From the NCBI RefSeq assembly GCF_049676595.1, contig NZ_CP187259.1, positions 310,001 through 374,000 of the forward strand: a DNA stretch of 64,000 bases. The letters are read 5' to 3'. This document shows, piece after piece, positions 8,425 through 17,463 of the stretch. Every line of letters starts with the position of its first letter. Positions within the stretch are counted from its first letter, which is position 1. Both the position numbers and the translations under genes were made by a program. The notes under the pieces are model-generated. The model saw nothing but the letters and a program-made list of their open reading frames with translations. It made no database searches and was not told where the DNA came from. This DNA is from Methanocella_A sp049676595 (GTDB taxonomy: Archaea; Halobacteriota; Methanocellia; Methanocellales; Methanocellaceae).

Positions 8425-8745
8425 ATGACATACGTTGACGACGACGACTTCGACGAATTAGATGCAAAGGAAGAAATGGACGACGACCTGGAGGCTGACG
8501 AGTCCGGACGCTGCGACGAGTGCGGTCTCAAAGTCAAGAAGGACGACGCCACCGTATGCCCGGCCTGCACTGCCACCTACCACCGGTGGTGCGTGACCGA
8601 ATGCAACCGCTGCAACACTCCGCTGAACACAGGCGATGCGGAAGAACGCAAGCCCGTCAAGGCAGCAGGAAAGCGTGCGGCGCCGAAGAAAAAGGCGACG
8701 GCGGTCAAAGCCGCGTCCACAGTAAGAGCTTCGAGAGCGCGCTAA
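8425..8745 (+). CDS. small C4HC3 RING/PHD-like zinc protein
   Basis: A protein of 106 residues in three parts: an acidic N-terminus (residues 1-28, many Asp/Glu), a compact zinc module (C30, C33, C45, C48, H53, C56, C60, C63, i.e. C-x2-C-x11-C-x2-C-x4-H-x2-C-x3-C-x2-C), and a Lys/Ala/Arg-rich tail (from about 75) that looks nucleic-acid binding. The C4HC3 order matches cross-brace zinc folds such as RING or PHD fingers. The ATG at 8425 has GGAG 7 nt upstream; a frame start at 8398 adds nine residues. Function unknown; protein or nucleic-acid binding is likely. Confidence 0.8.
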   Translation: MTYVDDDDFDELDAKEEMDDDLEADESGRCDECGLKVKKDDATVCPACTATYHRWCVTECNRCNTPLNTGDAEERKPVKAAGKRAAPKKKATAVKAASTVRASRAR

Positions 8746-8897
8746 AGCGTCTCGACTCTATACTTTTCTGAATCGCTTTCATGCCGTATGTGGGAACTCA
8801 AAGAGGCATCGTCTGCCTCGGGCTAGTTCAGCTTCTTAAATCATATTTTGCTTACATCGCCTGTCACTACCAGCTATAGCAATTTTCTATAACCATT

Positions 8898-9386
8898 TTC
8901 GCGGGTCGACGGCCGACCTGATGGTCGGCCTACTACGGTTTTTCGGGTGCTGCGCCGTCAGGGCCGGGCTCGCACCCTCGCAATGCGAGGCCGGCTGGCG
9001 CTATCGCTGCCGCCGACCTCACATTGCTTCGCAAGCCCTAAGCGACACCGCCTTCGGCAGGTGTCCATTGCCCTGCCACCTCCGCATCCGGCTGATGCCG
9101 GACAAGCCCGAAAAACCTCCGTCGACCGCGATAGTATCCGCATGGTTATATGGTGGTAGCGGTCGGCGAGGCGTTTCGGGCTTGTCCTGCCCTGATGGGC
9201 AGGATGCGGAGATGGCCGGGCAATGGACACCTACGAAGTGGTGTCGCTTAGCGCTTGCGAAGGAGGATCGGCTGGCGCAGCCGAAGGCGCAGCCAGGTCG
9301 GGCCTCCGGGGGTGCGAGCGCGGCCAGGACATCGTAGCACCCGAAACGACGAGTAGCCCGTCAACAGACGGGCGTCGACCCGCGAA
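8898..9386. repeat. 490-bp GC-rich long palindrome
   Basis: The two arms of about 235 bp are imperfect inverted copies: TTCGCGGGTCGAC at the left end pairs with GTCGACCCGCGAA at the right; inner blocks TTTCGGGTGCT, GCTCGCACCC, CTTCGCAAG, CTAAGCGACACC, GGTGTCCATTGCCC, CTCCGCATCC and GACAAGCCCGAAA recur inverted on the other arm. The centre is near 9143. ORFs read through it are by-products of the palindrome. It fills the gap between the zinc protein and AMP phosphorylase. A further end-like piece lies at 9409-9424. Confidence 0.85.
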
Positions 9387-9469
9387 TAATAAGAACAACA
9401 ACTAGAACGCGCGCCGACCCGCGGAGTGGTTATTAAAACCATAAACAAGCTTTTCGTGATAGGATTGCC

Positions 9470-9485
9470 CAATAAAAAAGAAGTT
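9470..9485 (-). terminator. oligo-T terminator after AMP phosphorylase
   Basis: On the minus strand the sequence CTTCTTTTTTATTGGG lies about 25 nt after the AMP phosphorylase stop codon. Archaeal termination needs mainly a T run, so this is a likely terminator. Confidence 0.5.
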
Positions 9486-9509
9486 GTTTAAACCCCCGTA
9501 CAAGGAGGC

Positions 9510-11021
9510 CTAAACCACTTGAATCTTTTCTAAGATCATACCCTCGACCAGGATGATCGGATTCCTCAGCGACTCCTTGATGGCCGCATCCAGCTTCCAT
9601 TCTTTGTCGGCGTATAACGTATACAGCCCGTCGCCCTTTTTCACGTACTCGCCCTTCTTCTTGTGTAAAATAACGCCTACGCCTTTGTCGTGAGGGGCGC
9701 CGGCAAGGCGGCACATGTTGACGAGCCTCTTGTTCGAGATCTCCAGCACGTAGCCGTCCTGGGGGGACAGTACGGTCGCGATCTTGTCGCCGACCGGGAC
9801 CATGTCGGACGTGACCTTCGGGTCGCCGCCCTGGACTTCGATGATCTCCTTGAACTTCTGCAGCGCTTTGCCGCTCTTGACCAGCTCGACGGCCATCTTC
9901 GCGCCCTCGTTCCTGGGTGCGACGCCGCCCATCTCCAGCATCATGCCGGAGATGGAGATGGTCTTCTCCAGGAAGCTCCGGGGGCCTTCGAACTTTTCGA
10001 GCATGACCATGGCCTCCCTTACTTCCACTCCGCCGCCGATCGCCCGGCCCAGCGGGGTGCCGCCATACGTTAAAGCGCACTCGATCTTCATGCCCAGGCG
10101 ATCGCCCAGCTCCATGAACTCCCTGGCCAGTTTCCTGCCCTCCTGCACAGTGGGGATCTTGGTCTCGTTGCCCGTGGGGATGTCGAGCACCATGGTGTCC
10201 GCGCCGACAGCGAACTTCTTCGCCATGACCGATGCCAGTAACTGAGATTTCGGGTCGATGGACAGGGGGTATTCCACGCCGATGATCTTGTCGTCCGCGG
10301 GGGCGATGTTCGTGGCCCCGCCCCAGACGAGGCAGCCGCCTACCTTGGTCGTCATCTTCTTGATCTCGTCGGCCCTGAAGCTGACCGGGCACAGGATTTC
10401 CATGAGGTCCGCGCTGCCCCCGGCACCGGTGATGGCCCGGCTGCTGGTCTTGGGGATCAGCAGGCCAGCCGCAGCGATGATGGGCACGATGCACAGCGAG
10501 ATCTTGTTGCCGGGAACCCCGCCGATGCTGTGGTGGTCCATGACCGGGTGGACGTCGAAAGAGATCTGGTCCCCGGTCTTCACCATGGCCCTGGTCATCC
10601 ACTCGATCTCGTCGGGGTCCATGTTGTAGATGTAGGAAGCGGTCACGAACGCGGTCAGCTCGACCTCGGTGAGGTTGCCGTCCACGATGTCCTCGATGAT
10701 GGCGTGCAGCTCATCGCTGGTCAGCTTTTGCTTGTCCATCTTCTTCCTGATGAAAGAGACTGATTTGGGCTTGGCCGCGGGCAGCACCTCGACTACCTCG
10801 TCCGGCACTACCTTCATGGACTCCCATGCCTCGCGGTAGATGCCGATCTTGCCCGGGCTCACGATGGCGTCTGTCGTCTCAACGACCGCAGTAATTGTAT
10901 CCTTGTCCTTCACCTGGACGCGGTCGCCCGCCAGCACGCCTAGCTCCTCCGCATCGGCGGAGTTGATGATCACTTCGTACCGGCCCACTTCAATATCATA
11001 GGGCTGTGCTCTGAGCTTCAT
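9510..11021 (-). CDS. deoA: AMP phosphorylase
   Basis: Archaeal nucleoside monophosphate phosphorylase, 503 residues. It converts AMP (and CMP/UMP) plus phosphate to base and ribose 1,5-bisphosphate, feeding an isomerase and type III RuBisCO. An N-terminal domain specific to the archaeal enzymes (residues 1-85) is followed by the thymidine phosphorylase fold: SDELHAIIEDIVDGNLTEVE (helical lobe), the phosphate-binding DHHSIGGVPGNK (162-173) and SSRAITGAGGSADLME (193-208). Start ATG at 11021. No R15P isomerase or RuBisCO gene is in the window, so the pathway partners must be elsewhere. Confidence 0.93.
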   Translation of the reverse strand: MKLRAQPYDIEVGRYEVIINSADAEELGVLAGDRVQVKDKDTITAVVETTDAIVSPGKIGIYREAWESMKVVPDEVVEVLPAAKPKSVSFIRKKMDKQKLTSDELHAIIEDIVDGNLTEVELTAFVTASYIYNMDPDEIEWMTRAMVKTGDQISFDVHPVMDHHSIGGVPGNKISLCIVPIIAAAGLLIPKTSSRAITGAGGSADLMEILCPVSFRADEIKKMTTKVGGCLVWGGATNIAPADDKIIGVEYPLSIDPKSQLLASVMAKKFAVGADTMVLDIPTGNETKIPTVQEGRKLAREFMELGDRLGMKIECALTYGGTPLGRAIGGGVEVREAMVMLEKFEGPRSFLEKTISISGMMLEMGGVAPRNEGAKMAVELVKSGKALQKFKEIIEVQGGDPKVTSDMVPVGDKIATVLSPQDGYVLEISNKRLVNMCRLAGAPHDKGVGVILHKKKGEYVKKGDGLYTLYADKEWKLDAAIKESLRNPIILVEGMILEKIQVV

Positions 11022-11309
11022 TCATTGACCTCAATGGGGTTGATGTAATTAGAGTTACCCTGATGACAAATATACTTTCTTGGATAACCGAAGAGTCTCC
11101 GGCTCTGTGCCGGAAGGGGTAAACGCCCGGCCGGGACAGCTTCACGGCCGCAGTTCCCGGCATCCCGTAGCGGAAAATCCCTGCACTGCAAGCACTTTTT
11201 AGCCAGCTGCCTCCTGACACAAAGTATTTTTCCTTTTTAGCTGAGGATATAGCGCTAAAAGTTAAAATTACTCGTATTATTGGCGATATTTTAATAAAAA
11301 GGTGATCGT

Positions 11310-12110
11310 TTGACCGCTCGACCAGTGATAATGGCGTTAGCCATGTTTTTATTCGCCTTAATTTTCCTCTTTGCCGGCGCAGCCGGCGCGGAGGCCTCTG
11401 TCTCGACAGAGGTCATCGATACCGGCTACCGCCCGTGGACTCACGGGTTCTCGTTCCAGAACTCCGGCGACCCCGAAGTCTTCTACGGGGTAGACCTCAC
11501 CGCTCTGACCGGGCAGGACTTCCACGACGAGATCTTCCGGCACACCGGCCACTGCTATGGGATGGCCCGGGCCAGCGTGGACGACTTCATCGCTAACCGC
11601 ACTCCTGCGGACCAGTCGATCGAGGAAGCCATGCCCCGCCTCGACCGGATCCAGACTGAGCAGTCGTTCTACTACATCGCCGAATATGTCAGGTTTCCGT
11701 TCGGCGGTAAAGCTCCGGACAACCGGGCCGAGTACGACAAAATCATCGAACGCCTTTATTCAGGAAAGCCTGCGGTGATCGGCGTCTACTATTCGGCGGG
11801 AGGCCATCCCGGACACGCTGTGGTTGCGTACCGGGCGGACATCGCCGAAAATGAGGCGCGTATAGCGGTCTATGATCCGAATCTCCCCCCTGCCATGTAC
11901 CCTTATACGGAGGCTCCGATGACCGCTGTCTACTATCTGAAAAACGGGTCGTTCCGGTACGATAACGGCCAGCCCTTCGACCAGGTGCGGCTGAACGACA
12001 TCGATCAGTCTGGCGTGGCCGGCGGCAGGGCCCTTGTAGCCAGCCTGGTCTCCCTTCCGGGAGTCCTGCTTTTCCTGCTGCTCATGCGCCGATTTCCACC
12101 AGGATTTTAA
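11310..12110 (+). CDS. secreted papain-like cysteine peptidase-like protein
   Basis: A 266-residue exported protein. It has an N-terminal signal sequence (residues 6-28), then GHCYGMARAS (candidate catalytic C82), GGHPGHAVVAYR (H169) and AVYDPNLP (D189/N191), the Cys...His...Asp/Asn order of papain-like peptidases such as C39. A C-terminal hydrophobic segment (about 241-260) followed by RRF would anchor it in the membrane. Translation starts at TTG 11310 with AGGTGAT just upstream. The end overlaps the convergent dehydrogenase by 29 bp. Peptidase activity is inference from residue order. Confidence 0.7.
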   Translation: MTARPVIMALAMFLFALIFLFAGAAGAEASVSTEVIDTGYRPWTHGFSFQNSGDPEVFYGVDLTALTGQDFHDEIFRHTGHCYGMARASVDDFIANRTPADQSIEEAMPRLDRIQTEQSFYYIAEYVRFPFGGKAPDNRAEYDKIIERLYSGKPAVIGVYYSAGGHPGHAVVAYRADIAENEARIAVYDPNLPPAMYPYTEAPMTAVYYLKNGSFRYDNGQPFDQVRLNDIDQSGVAGGRALVASLVSLPGVLLFLLLMRRFPPGF

Positions 12111-13161
12111 TGTCTTCCTTATCCTCTTTCAGGCCTTCTTTCACGTTCTCCAGGCTGACCCTGCGGGTAAACATCCGCTCCAGCAGGCCCGGCCATCTAC
12201 GCTCGACGGATGCCAGCCGGTCGAGGCCCCGCTCGAAGTGGACCCGGTTGCTGCTCACCGTGCCGAAGACCGCCTTGTTATGCATCACCAGGTCCATGTT
12301 CACGCAGTCCGTGCACACCGGATGCGTCCGCTGCTGCGGGGATAGCCCGGTCAGACAGACGATCCCGTTGTTGCTGACCAGCCCGATAGACTTGAACGCG
12401 ATCTCGCTGGAGCCCGTAGCCTCCACGATCATGTCTAACGGCCCCTGCTTTTCCACGATCTGCTCGATAGGGGTCTCCTTCACGTTGAAGTAGTCGATGC
12501 CTGCCGCACCGGCTATCCGGGCCTTCAGGCTCTCCATGCCCCGGGTGGCGAAAGTACTTACCTCCAGCCCTGTGTCTCTCAGAATAAGCGCCGCCAGTAG
12601 CCCGATGGGGCCTGCGCCCGCGACCAGCGCCCTCCGGGGATGCCAGATCATGCGCTCCTGGATTTTAATCGCCTGCTCAATGCCCTTCTCCACGATGCTC
12701 AGTGGCTCCAGCAGCACCGCGATCTTACGCAGGGAAGGCGGAACTTGGATCAGGTTCTCCGGATGCTCGATGTAATACTCGGCCATGTACCCGTGCATCC
12801 CCTTGATGCCCCGCTCAAAATAGTCGTCCGACTCGCACATGTCAGGCTGGCCTGTCCTGCACCCGAAGCACATCCCCGGGCACGCCCGGCGGACCGTGGC
12901 CACGACGAGGTCTCCCCTACGCAGGGCCCGGACGTCCCTGCCCGCCTCGTCGACGACGCCCAGGTTCTCGTGGCCGATGATCAGGTAATCGCTGCCCGGC
13001 GGAGCCTCGCCGATGATGCCCGAATTGAGCTCCTCGTCGGTGCCGCAGACGCCGGCCTCCAGCATCCTGACCAGTACCTCCCCATCCCCTGGCCGGGGCT
13101 GATCGACGTCGATGACGTCGAGGCTGTCCTTTTTGCCAGGTGTGATGGCTGCCGCTCTCAT
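12082..13161 (-). CDS. zinc alcohol dehydrogenase, glucose 1-dehydrogenase-like
   Basis: Medium-chain dehydrogenase of 359 residues. Catalytic zinc ligands are in AGVCGTDEE (C39) and IIGHENLG (H64, E65); the structural zinc loop has C94, C98, C101 and C109. The Rossmann motif is VAGAGPIGLLAAL. The overall pattern (CGTDEEL, late PLSIVEKG, CVNMDLVMHNKA, FERGLDRL) matches archaeal glucose dehydrogenases that oxidise aldoses with NAD(P). The exact sugar is not determinable. The 3' end overlaps the convergent peptidase-like gene by 29 bp. Confidence 0.85.
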   Translation of the reverse strand: MRAAAITPGKKDSLDVIDVDQPRPGDGEVLVRMLEAGVCGTDEELNSGIIGEAPPGSDYLIIGHENLGVVDEAGRDVRALRRGDLVVATVRRACPGMCFGCRTGQPDMCESDDYFERGIKGMHGYMAEYYIEHPENLIQVPPSLRKIAVLLEPLSIVEKGIEQAIKIQERMIWHPRRALVAGAGPIGLLAALILRDTGLEVSTFATRGMESLKARIAGAAGIDYFNVKETPIEQIVEKQGPLDMIVEATGSSEIAFKSIGLVSNNGIVCLTGLSPQQRTHPVCTDCVNMDLVMHNKAVFGTVSSNRVHFERGLDRLASVERRWPGLLERMFTRRVSLENVKEGLKEDKEDIKILVEIGA

Positions 13162-13276
13162 ATACTACCTCGAGGTCGCTGGATCAGGTATATTGCCGGA
13201 GGCCGAGACTTTAGATATATTACCGGCGATTCTACGAATCCTGTCTTAGGCAGGGTCACCAGCCGATCTTTCAAGA

Positions 13277-15559
13277 CTACATGTACATGCTTTTCTCGAT
13301 TTCCTTGCTGCCCTTCCTCTTCAGGTCACCGCCCACGTTCTGGTAGAACCTCACGGCTTCGTCGGTCACGGACGGCTCCGTAGATTTCAGGGCTTCCGTG
13401 AAGTGCTTCTTCCGGACGATCGTCGCTTTCAGATCCTCGCGCAGGGCCAGCCTGCCGGCCTTCTTGCACAGGTAGGCGATGTCTGCGCCGGTGTACATCT
13501 CCGTCTTGTCCACGAGCTCTTCCAGCTTCACGTCCGGGGCGACCGGCATGCGCTTCATGTGGACCTTGAAGATTTCTCTTCTCGCGCCCCGATCGGGCAC
13601 AGGTACCAGGATGATCTCGTCGAACCGCCCGGGCCTGAGCAGTGCCGGGTCGATGATGTCCGGCCTGTTGGTGGCACCGATGACGACGACTCCCCTGAGC
13701 TCTTCCAGGCCGTCCAGCTCAGACAGGAGCTGGTTAACAATACGCTCGGTGACCCGGGGCTCTCCGGTCGCGCCCCCTCTTACCGGGGCGAGCGCGTCCA
13801 GCTCGTCCAGGAAGACGATGGCAGGAGACACCTGCCTCGCCTTCTTGAACACCTCGCTGATGTGCTTTTCCGACTCACCGTACCACTTGGACAGGAGGTC
13901 GCTGCCTTTGGCTGTGATGAAGTTAGCCTGGCTTTCGTTGGCGATCGCCTTGGCCAGCAGTGTCTTGCCCGTGCCCGGGGGCCCGTACAGCAGCACGCCT
14001 TTCGGGGCTTCGACGCCGATGCGCCGGAACGAGTCTGCGTACCTCAGCGGCCACTCCACCGCTTCCCGGAGGAGCATCTTGACGCTCTCCAGGCCGCCGA
14101 TGTCGCCCCAGGTGACGTTGGGCACCTCGATCATGATCTCTCGCAGTGCCGACGGCTGGATGATCCGCAGCGCTTCCTCGAAGTCCTGCCTGGTCACGCG
14201 CAACTTGTCCAGCACCTGCACGGGCAGAGCCTGGTCTTTCATGTCGATGTTCGGGAGCACCCGGCGCAGGACATTCATGGCCGATTCCTTGCAGAGGGCT
14301 GCGATGTCCGCGCCGACGAAGCCATACGTCCTGTCGGATAGCTCGTCCAGGTCGACGTCCGGGGTGAGCGGCATGCTGCGGGTGTGAATCTGCAGGATCT
14401 CCTTCCGCCCCCCTTTGTCCGGGACCCGGAGCTCGATCTCCCGGTCGAACCGGCCTGGCCTTCGCAGAGCATTATCGATGGCTTCAGGCCGGTTGGTCGC
14501 CCCGATGACGATGACGTTCTTCCTCGATTTCAGGCCGTCCATGAGCGACAGGAGCTGGGCCACGACTCTGCGCTCCACTTCGCCCGTTACTTCGGCCCTC
14601 TTGGTGGCGATCGAGTCCAGTTCATCGATGAAGATGATGGCGGGCGAGTTATTCTCCGCCTCCTTGAAGACGTCCCTGAGGTGCTGTTCAGATTCGCCGT
14701 AGTACTTGGACATGATCTCCGGGCCGTTGATCGACGTAAAGTACGCGTCCGATTCGTTGGCTACAGCTTTGGCCAGCAGCGTCTTTCCCGTGCCCGGAGG
14801 CCCCAGGATCAGCACCCCCTTTGGGGGATCTATGCCCAGCCTGTTGAACAGCTCGGGGTACTTCAACGGCAGCTCGATCATCTCTCTGATCTTCTGTATG
14901 GCGTCCCTGATACCACCCAGGTCTTCATAGGTCACCTCTGGCACCTCGTCCCTGGAGATCTCGGTCGCCTCCGGCATCAGCTGAATTTCAGTCACCTCGG
15001 TTATCTTTACTATCCCCGCCGGGACGGTCGACGCCACGGCCAGCTTGACCTCGCCCAGGCCCAGCGAAGGGTTGGAGAAGAAGTCGCGGAAAAACTCCTC
15101 GAACATCAGGTTGGAGTTGAACGACTGGCTCGGCGGGTTATACGTCGACGTTGACACGATGTCGCCCTGGGACACCGGCCTGTTGAGAAATGAGGCTTGC
15201 AGGCTGTCGGGAGACGCGTAGATGCGGATGCCTTTCTGGACTGGGGTCAGCACCACCTTCTTGGCCTCGGTCCACCGGGCGCGGGAGATCTCCACGTAGT
15301 CGCCGAGAGTAGTCCCGGCGTTATGCCGGACGATACCGTCCACCCTGATGATGTCCAGGTGCATGTCCGAGGGAAACGCGCTGCCCACGACGGCCGAGGT
15401 ATTCCGGCGGCCGGAAATCTGGATGATGTCGCCGTACGAGACGCCTATCTCCTTGATGTGACGCTCGTTGATCCTCGCGATGCCCCTCCCGACCTCGCGC
15501 TTATCGGCTTCCGCCACCTTCAGCCGCAGCTTAGCTTTCTCCTCTTTCTGCACGGTCAT
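13277..15559 (-). CDS. CDC48/VAT AAA+ ATPase
   Basis: Double-ring unfoldase of 760 residues, archaeal homolog of p97/Cdc48, which feeds substrates to the proteasome or remodels complexes. The N-domain (double-psi barrel, 1-200) is followed by D1 with Walker A GPPGTGKT (253-260) and IDELDS (311-316), and D2 with Walker A GPPGTGKT (526-533) and Walker B FLDELDA. Arg fingers are present (RRPGRFD, LLRPGRFDE). The C-terminus ends KSMYM, resembling an HbYX-like tail (inference). ATG 15559 is chosen because GAGG lies 7 nt upstream; TTG at 15565 is the alternative. PAN is encoded 41 kb away. Confidence 0.95.
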   Translation of the reverse strand: MTVQKEEKAKLRLKVAEADKREVGRGIARINERHIKEIGVSYGDIIQISGRRNTSAVVGSAFPSDMHLDIIRVDGIVRHNAGTTLGDYVEISRARWTEAKKVVLTPVQKGIRIYASPDSLQASFLNRPVSQGDIVSTSTYNPPSQSFNSNLMFEEFFRDFFSNPSLGLGEVKLAVASTVPAGIVKITEVTEIQLMPEATEISRDEVPEVTYEDLGGIRDAIQKIREMIELPLKYPELFNRLGIDPPKGVLILGPPGTGKTLLAKAVANESDAYFTSINGPEIMSKYYGESEQHLRDVFKEAENNSPAIIFIDELDSIATKRAEVTGEVERRVVAQLLSLMDGLKSRKNVIVIGATNRPEAIDNALRRPGRFDREIELRVPDKGGRKEILQIHTRSMPLTPDVDLDELSDRTYGFVGADIAALCKESAMNVLRRVLPNIDMKDQALPVQVLDKLRVTRQDFEEALRIIQPSALREIMIEVPNVTWGDIGGLESVKMLLREAVEWPLRYADSFRRIGVEAPKGVLLYGPPGTGKTLLAKAIANESQANFITAKGSDLLSKWYGESEKHISEVFKKARQVSPAIVFLDELDALAPVRGGATGEPRVTERIVNQLLSELDGLEELRGVVVIGATNRPDIIDPALLRPGRFDEIILVPVPDRGARREIFKVHMKRMPVAPDVKLEELVDKTEMYTGADIAYLCKKAGRLALREDLKATIVRKKHFTEALKSTEPSVTDEAVRFYQNVGGDLKRKGSKEIEKSMYM

Positions 15560-15806
15560 CGTCAAACCTCAACAGAATAATAAATATAATCAATATAATA
15601 TAAATGTGAGTTTTGGTTATCACGGCATTGAGCGCAGGCTAGAATAAAGGCTGAGAGGGCATGTGGTAGACCGATCTTATAGACGATCAAACTGGCAAGA
15701 TAATATAGTCCTATGGAAAAATTTGATCAATAATTGCTCTGGTATTATGTTTGTAAGCCGCCAGGCACTCGGCTTATGAAAACTGGTTTTTCTCGTTAAG
15801 CCGGTG

Positions 15807-16280
15807 AAAAACTCCTGAAGGTCGGGGAGGTCCCGGGAGGCAGGGGAGGATTTTCAAGCTGGGAGGTTAGAGAGGGTCAGAGGTTAGAGAGGAGGTCTGG
15901 GAGTGTGGAAAGGTCTGGGAGGATAACAGGGTATTATTCTGCACTTTTCGGATGAGCGCCCGTACCATTTACACGAAGTACACAAGGTACACGAAGTACT
16001 CAAAGTACGATTAAAGGGCTGACTGCAAGCCGATCTTAAAGTATGACTTCGGGTACTTCGCGTACTTTGAGTACTTCGTGTAAACGGTACCTGACAGCCC
16101 CAGATAGTTCGAATGTGATCATCAATAAAATTCTCTCGGACCTCCGGGTGCCTCACATAACCTCCTCTCAGACCTCCTGACCTCCCTGACCTCCCAGCTT
16201 GAACGTGTCCTCTCTAAACTCCGTGAACCTCTCCAGCCTCCTCGCCGACCTCTCAACACCTCCCGGGCCCGGAATTTTCA
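15807..16280. repeat. purine/pyrimidine-strand long palindrome, copy 1
   Basis: The left arm (AAAACTCCTGAAGGTCGGGG, GGAGGATTTTCAAGCTGGGA, repeated GAGGTTAGAGAGG) is purine-rich; the right arm is its inverted, pyrimidine-rich counterpart (CTGACCTCCCAGCTTGAACG, CACCTCCCGGGCCCGGAATT). A second copy lies at 47611-47792. A distinct inner palindrome occupies 15962-16090. Located between CDC48 and the prenyl synthase; no genes are visible in the gap. Confidence 0.75.
15962..16090. repeat. inner GTAC/ACGAAGTAC palindrome nested in the purine-rich element
   Basis: Left GTACCATTTACACGAAGTAC and ACGAAGTACTCAAAGTAC pair with right GTACTTTGAGTACTTCGTGT and AAACGGTAC. About 45-bp arms surround a 35-bp centre. 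Its absence from the copy at 47611-47792 indicates a separate insertion. Confidence 0.7.
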
Positions 16281-16406
16281 TGGAATGACAGGACCCGATA
16301 GATCGACCTTGGCGTGCCTGTCGGTATTTTCGACCAATAGCAGGGTAACAGCGCAGCGGACGGCGGTTATAAAAGGATTAAGGCTTAGCCAGTGCATTAT
16401 GCCCGG

Positions 16407-17267
16407 CTATGCTTTGATCTTGACCCCATTGTACCCGCGGAGAATGCCCACGATTTCGCGCAGCTTGTCCTTCGCCTCCCCATCCGGGAATTGCCCGAGG
16501 GCCTGCTCGATGAACTCGATCCGCTTTTCCACCTGCCTCATGCAGGCGTCTATCGCCTGGTCCCGGGGCATGGTTTCGTGGTACAGGAGAGGCAGGATGT
16601 ACGATTGCTGCAGCGATATCTTGTTCTCGTCGTCGATCCGGGTGAACTCGATCAGGTCGTCGACGATCTGGTAGGCGATGCCGAACTCCTCTCCCATCTT
16701 CCGGCACAGCTCCGCCCTTTCGTCGGAAGCGCCCGCGATCCTCGCACCTATCTCGAAGCACGAGGCGAAGGCCGTCGCGGTTTTCCGGCGGACGCACTCG
16801 ATGTAGTAGGCCTCGTCAGCTTTCGACCTCCGGGTCTTGATGTCGAGCACCTCGCCCTCCGCCAGCTCCAGGCCCATCCGGCCGAACGCCGATATGGATG
16901 CGGCGTCGTACTGCGAGTACAGCATCACCGCCTTCGAGATCAGGTAATCGGCGGACACGGTGGCGATGAAGATGCCGAACTTCTCGTGGGACGTCAGCTC
17001 TCCCCGGCGCTTCAGGCCTTCGTCCAGGATGTCGTCCTGGATCAGCGACGCGGTGTGGATGCATTCGATCCCGAGCGCGGCGTCCAGCGCTTTTTCAACA
17101 GTGCCGCCGTTCAGCTCTGCCATGAGCAGCAGTGTAACCGGCCGCAGCCTTTTCCCCGACGTCTTCAGCGAGTGGGCCATGCCCTGCCTGATCTCCGGCA
17201 GCTCGACCCCGGCCAGCAGCCGGTCGATGCCATCGTTGATGGCCACCATTTCTTTCCAGTTTTGCAT
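16407..17267 (-). CDS. polyprenyl diphosphate synthase (GGPP synthase type)
   Basis: All-helical prenyltransferase of 286 residues that condenses isopentenyl diphosphate onto allylic diphosphates for archaeal ether lipids or quinone side chains. The first Asp-rich motif is LIQDDILDEGLKRRG (D78, D79, D82); the second is YQIVDDLIEF (D203, D204), with the last Asp of DDxxD replaced by Glu. Residues just before the first motif are small (A73, S74), which in this family allows chains of C20 or longer. GKRLRP binds diphosphate. ATG 17267 has GTGA 5 nt upstream; a GTG at 17276 is the alternative. Confidence 0.9.
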   Translation of the reverse strand: MQNWKEMVAINDGIDRLLAGVELPEIRQGMAHSLKTSGKRLRPVTLLLMAELNGGTVEKALDAALGIECIHTASLIQDDILDEGLKRRGELTSHEKFGIFIATVSADYLISKAVMLYSQYDAASISAFGRMGLELAEGEVLDIKTRRSKADEAYYIECVRRKTATAFASCFEIGARIAGASDERAELCRKMGEEFGIAYQIVDDLIEFTRIDDENKISLQQSYILPLLYHETMPRDQAIDACMRQVEKRIEFIEQALGQFPDGEAKDKLREIVGILRGYNGVKIKA

Positions 17268-17463
17268 ACGAGTCACTAGATACCGCTAGATTGCGGACTA
17301 ATTATTACTGCAAGCTTATATTTATTCCCGTCAGGCGACCGCAGATCGGGGTGCCCCACGCTCGTGACCGAAGCAGGCGACTGCTGTTCTGTTGCCGGCT
17401 CTCCTGCACCAAAAGGTTTAAGCGAAATCCCCCCTCATGTAATGCCTATAGGGGATAAAATCG

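Noticed and set aside
8921..9337. Several frames of 60-138 codons on both strands in the 8.9-9.4 kb region
   Set aside because: They arise from the GC-rich palindrome, are Arg/Pro/Ala-rich and overlap each other on both strands.
13403..14341. Long open frames opposite the CDC48 gene
   Set aside because: Antisense shadows of a clearly conserved AAA+ gene in high-GC sequence; composition rich in His/Arg/Gln, no family features.
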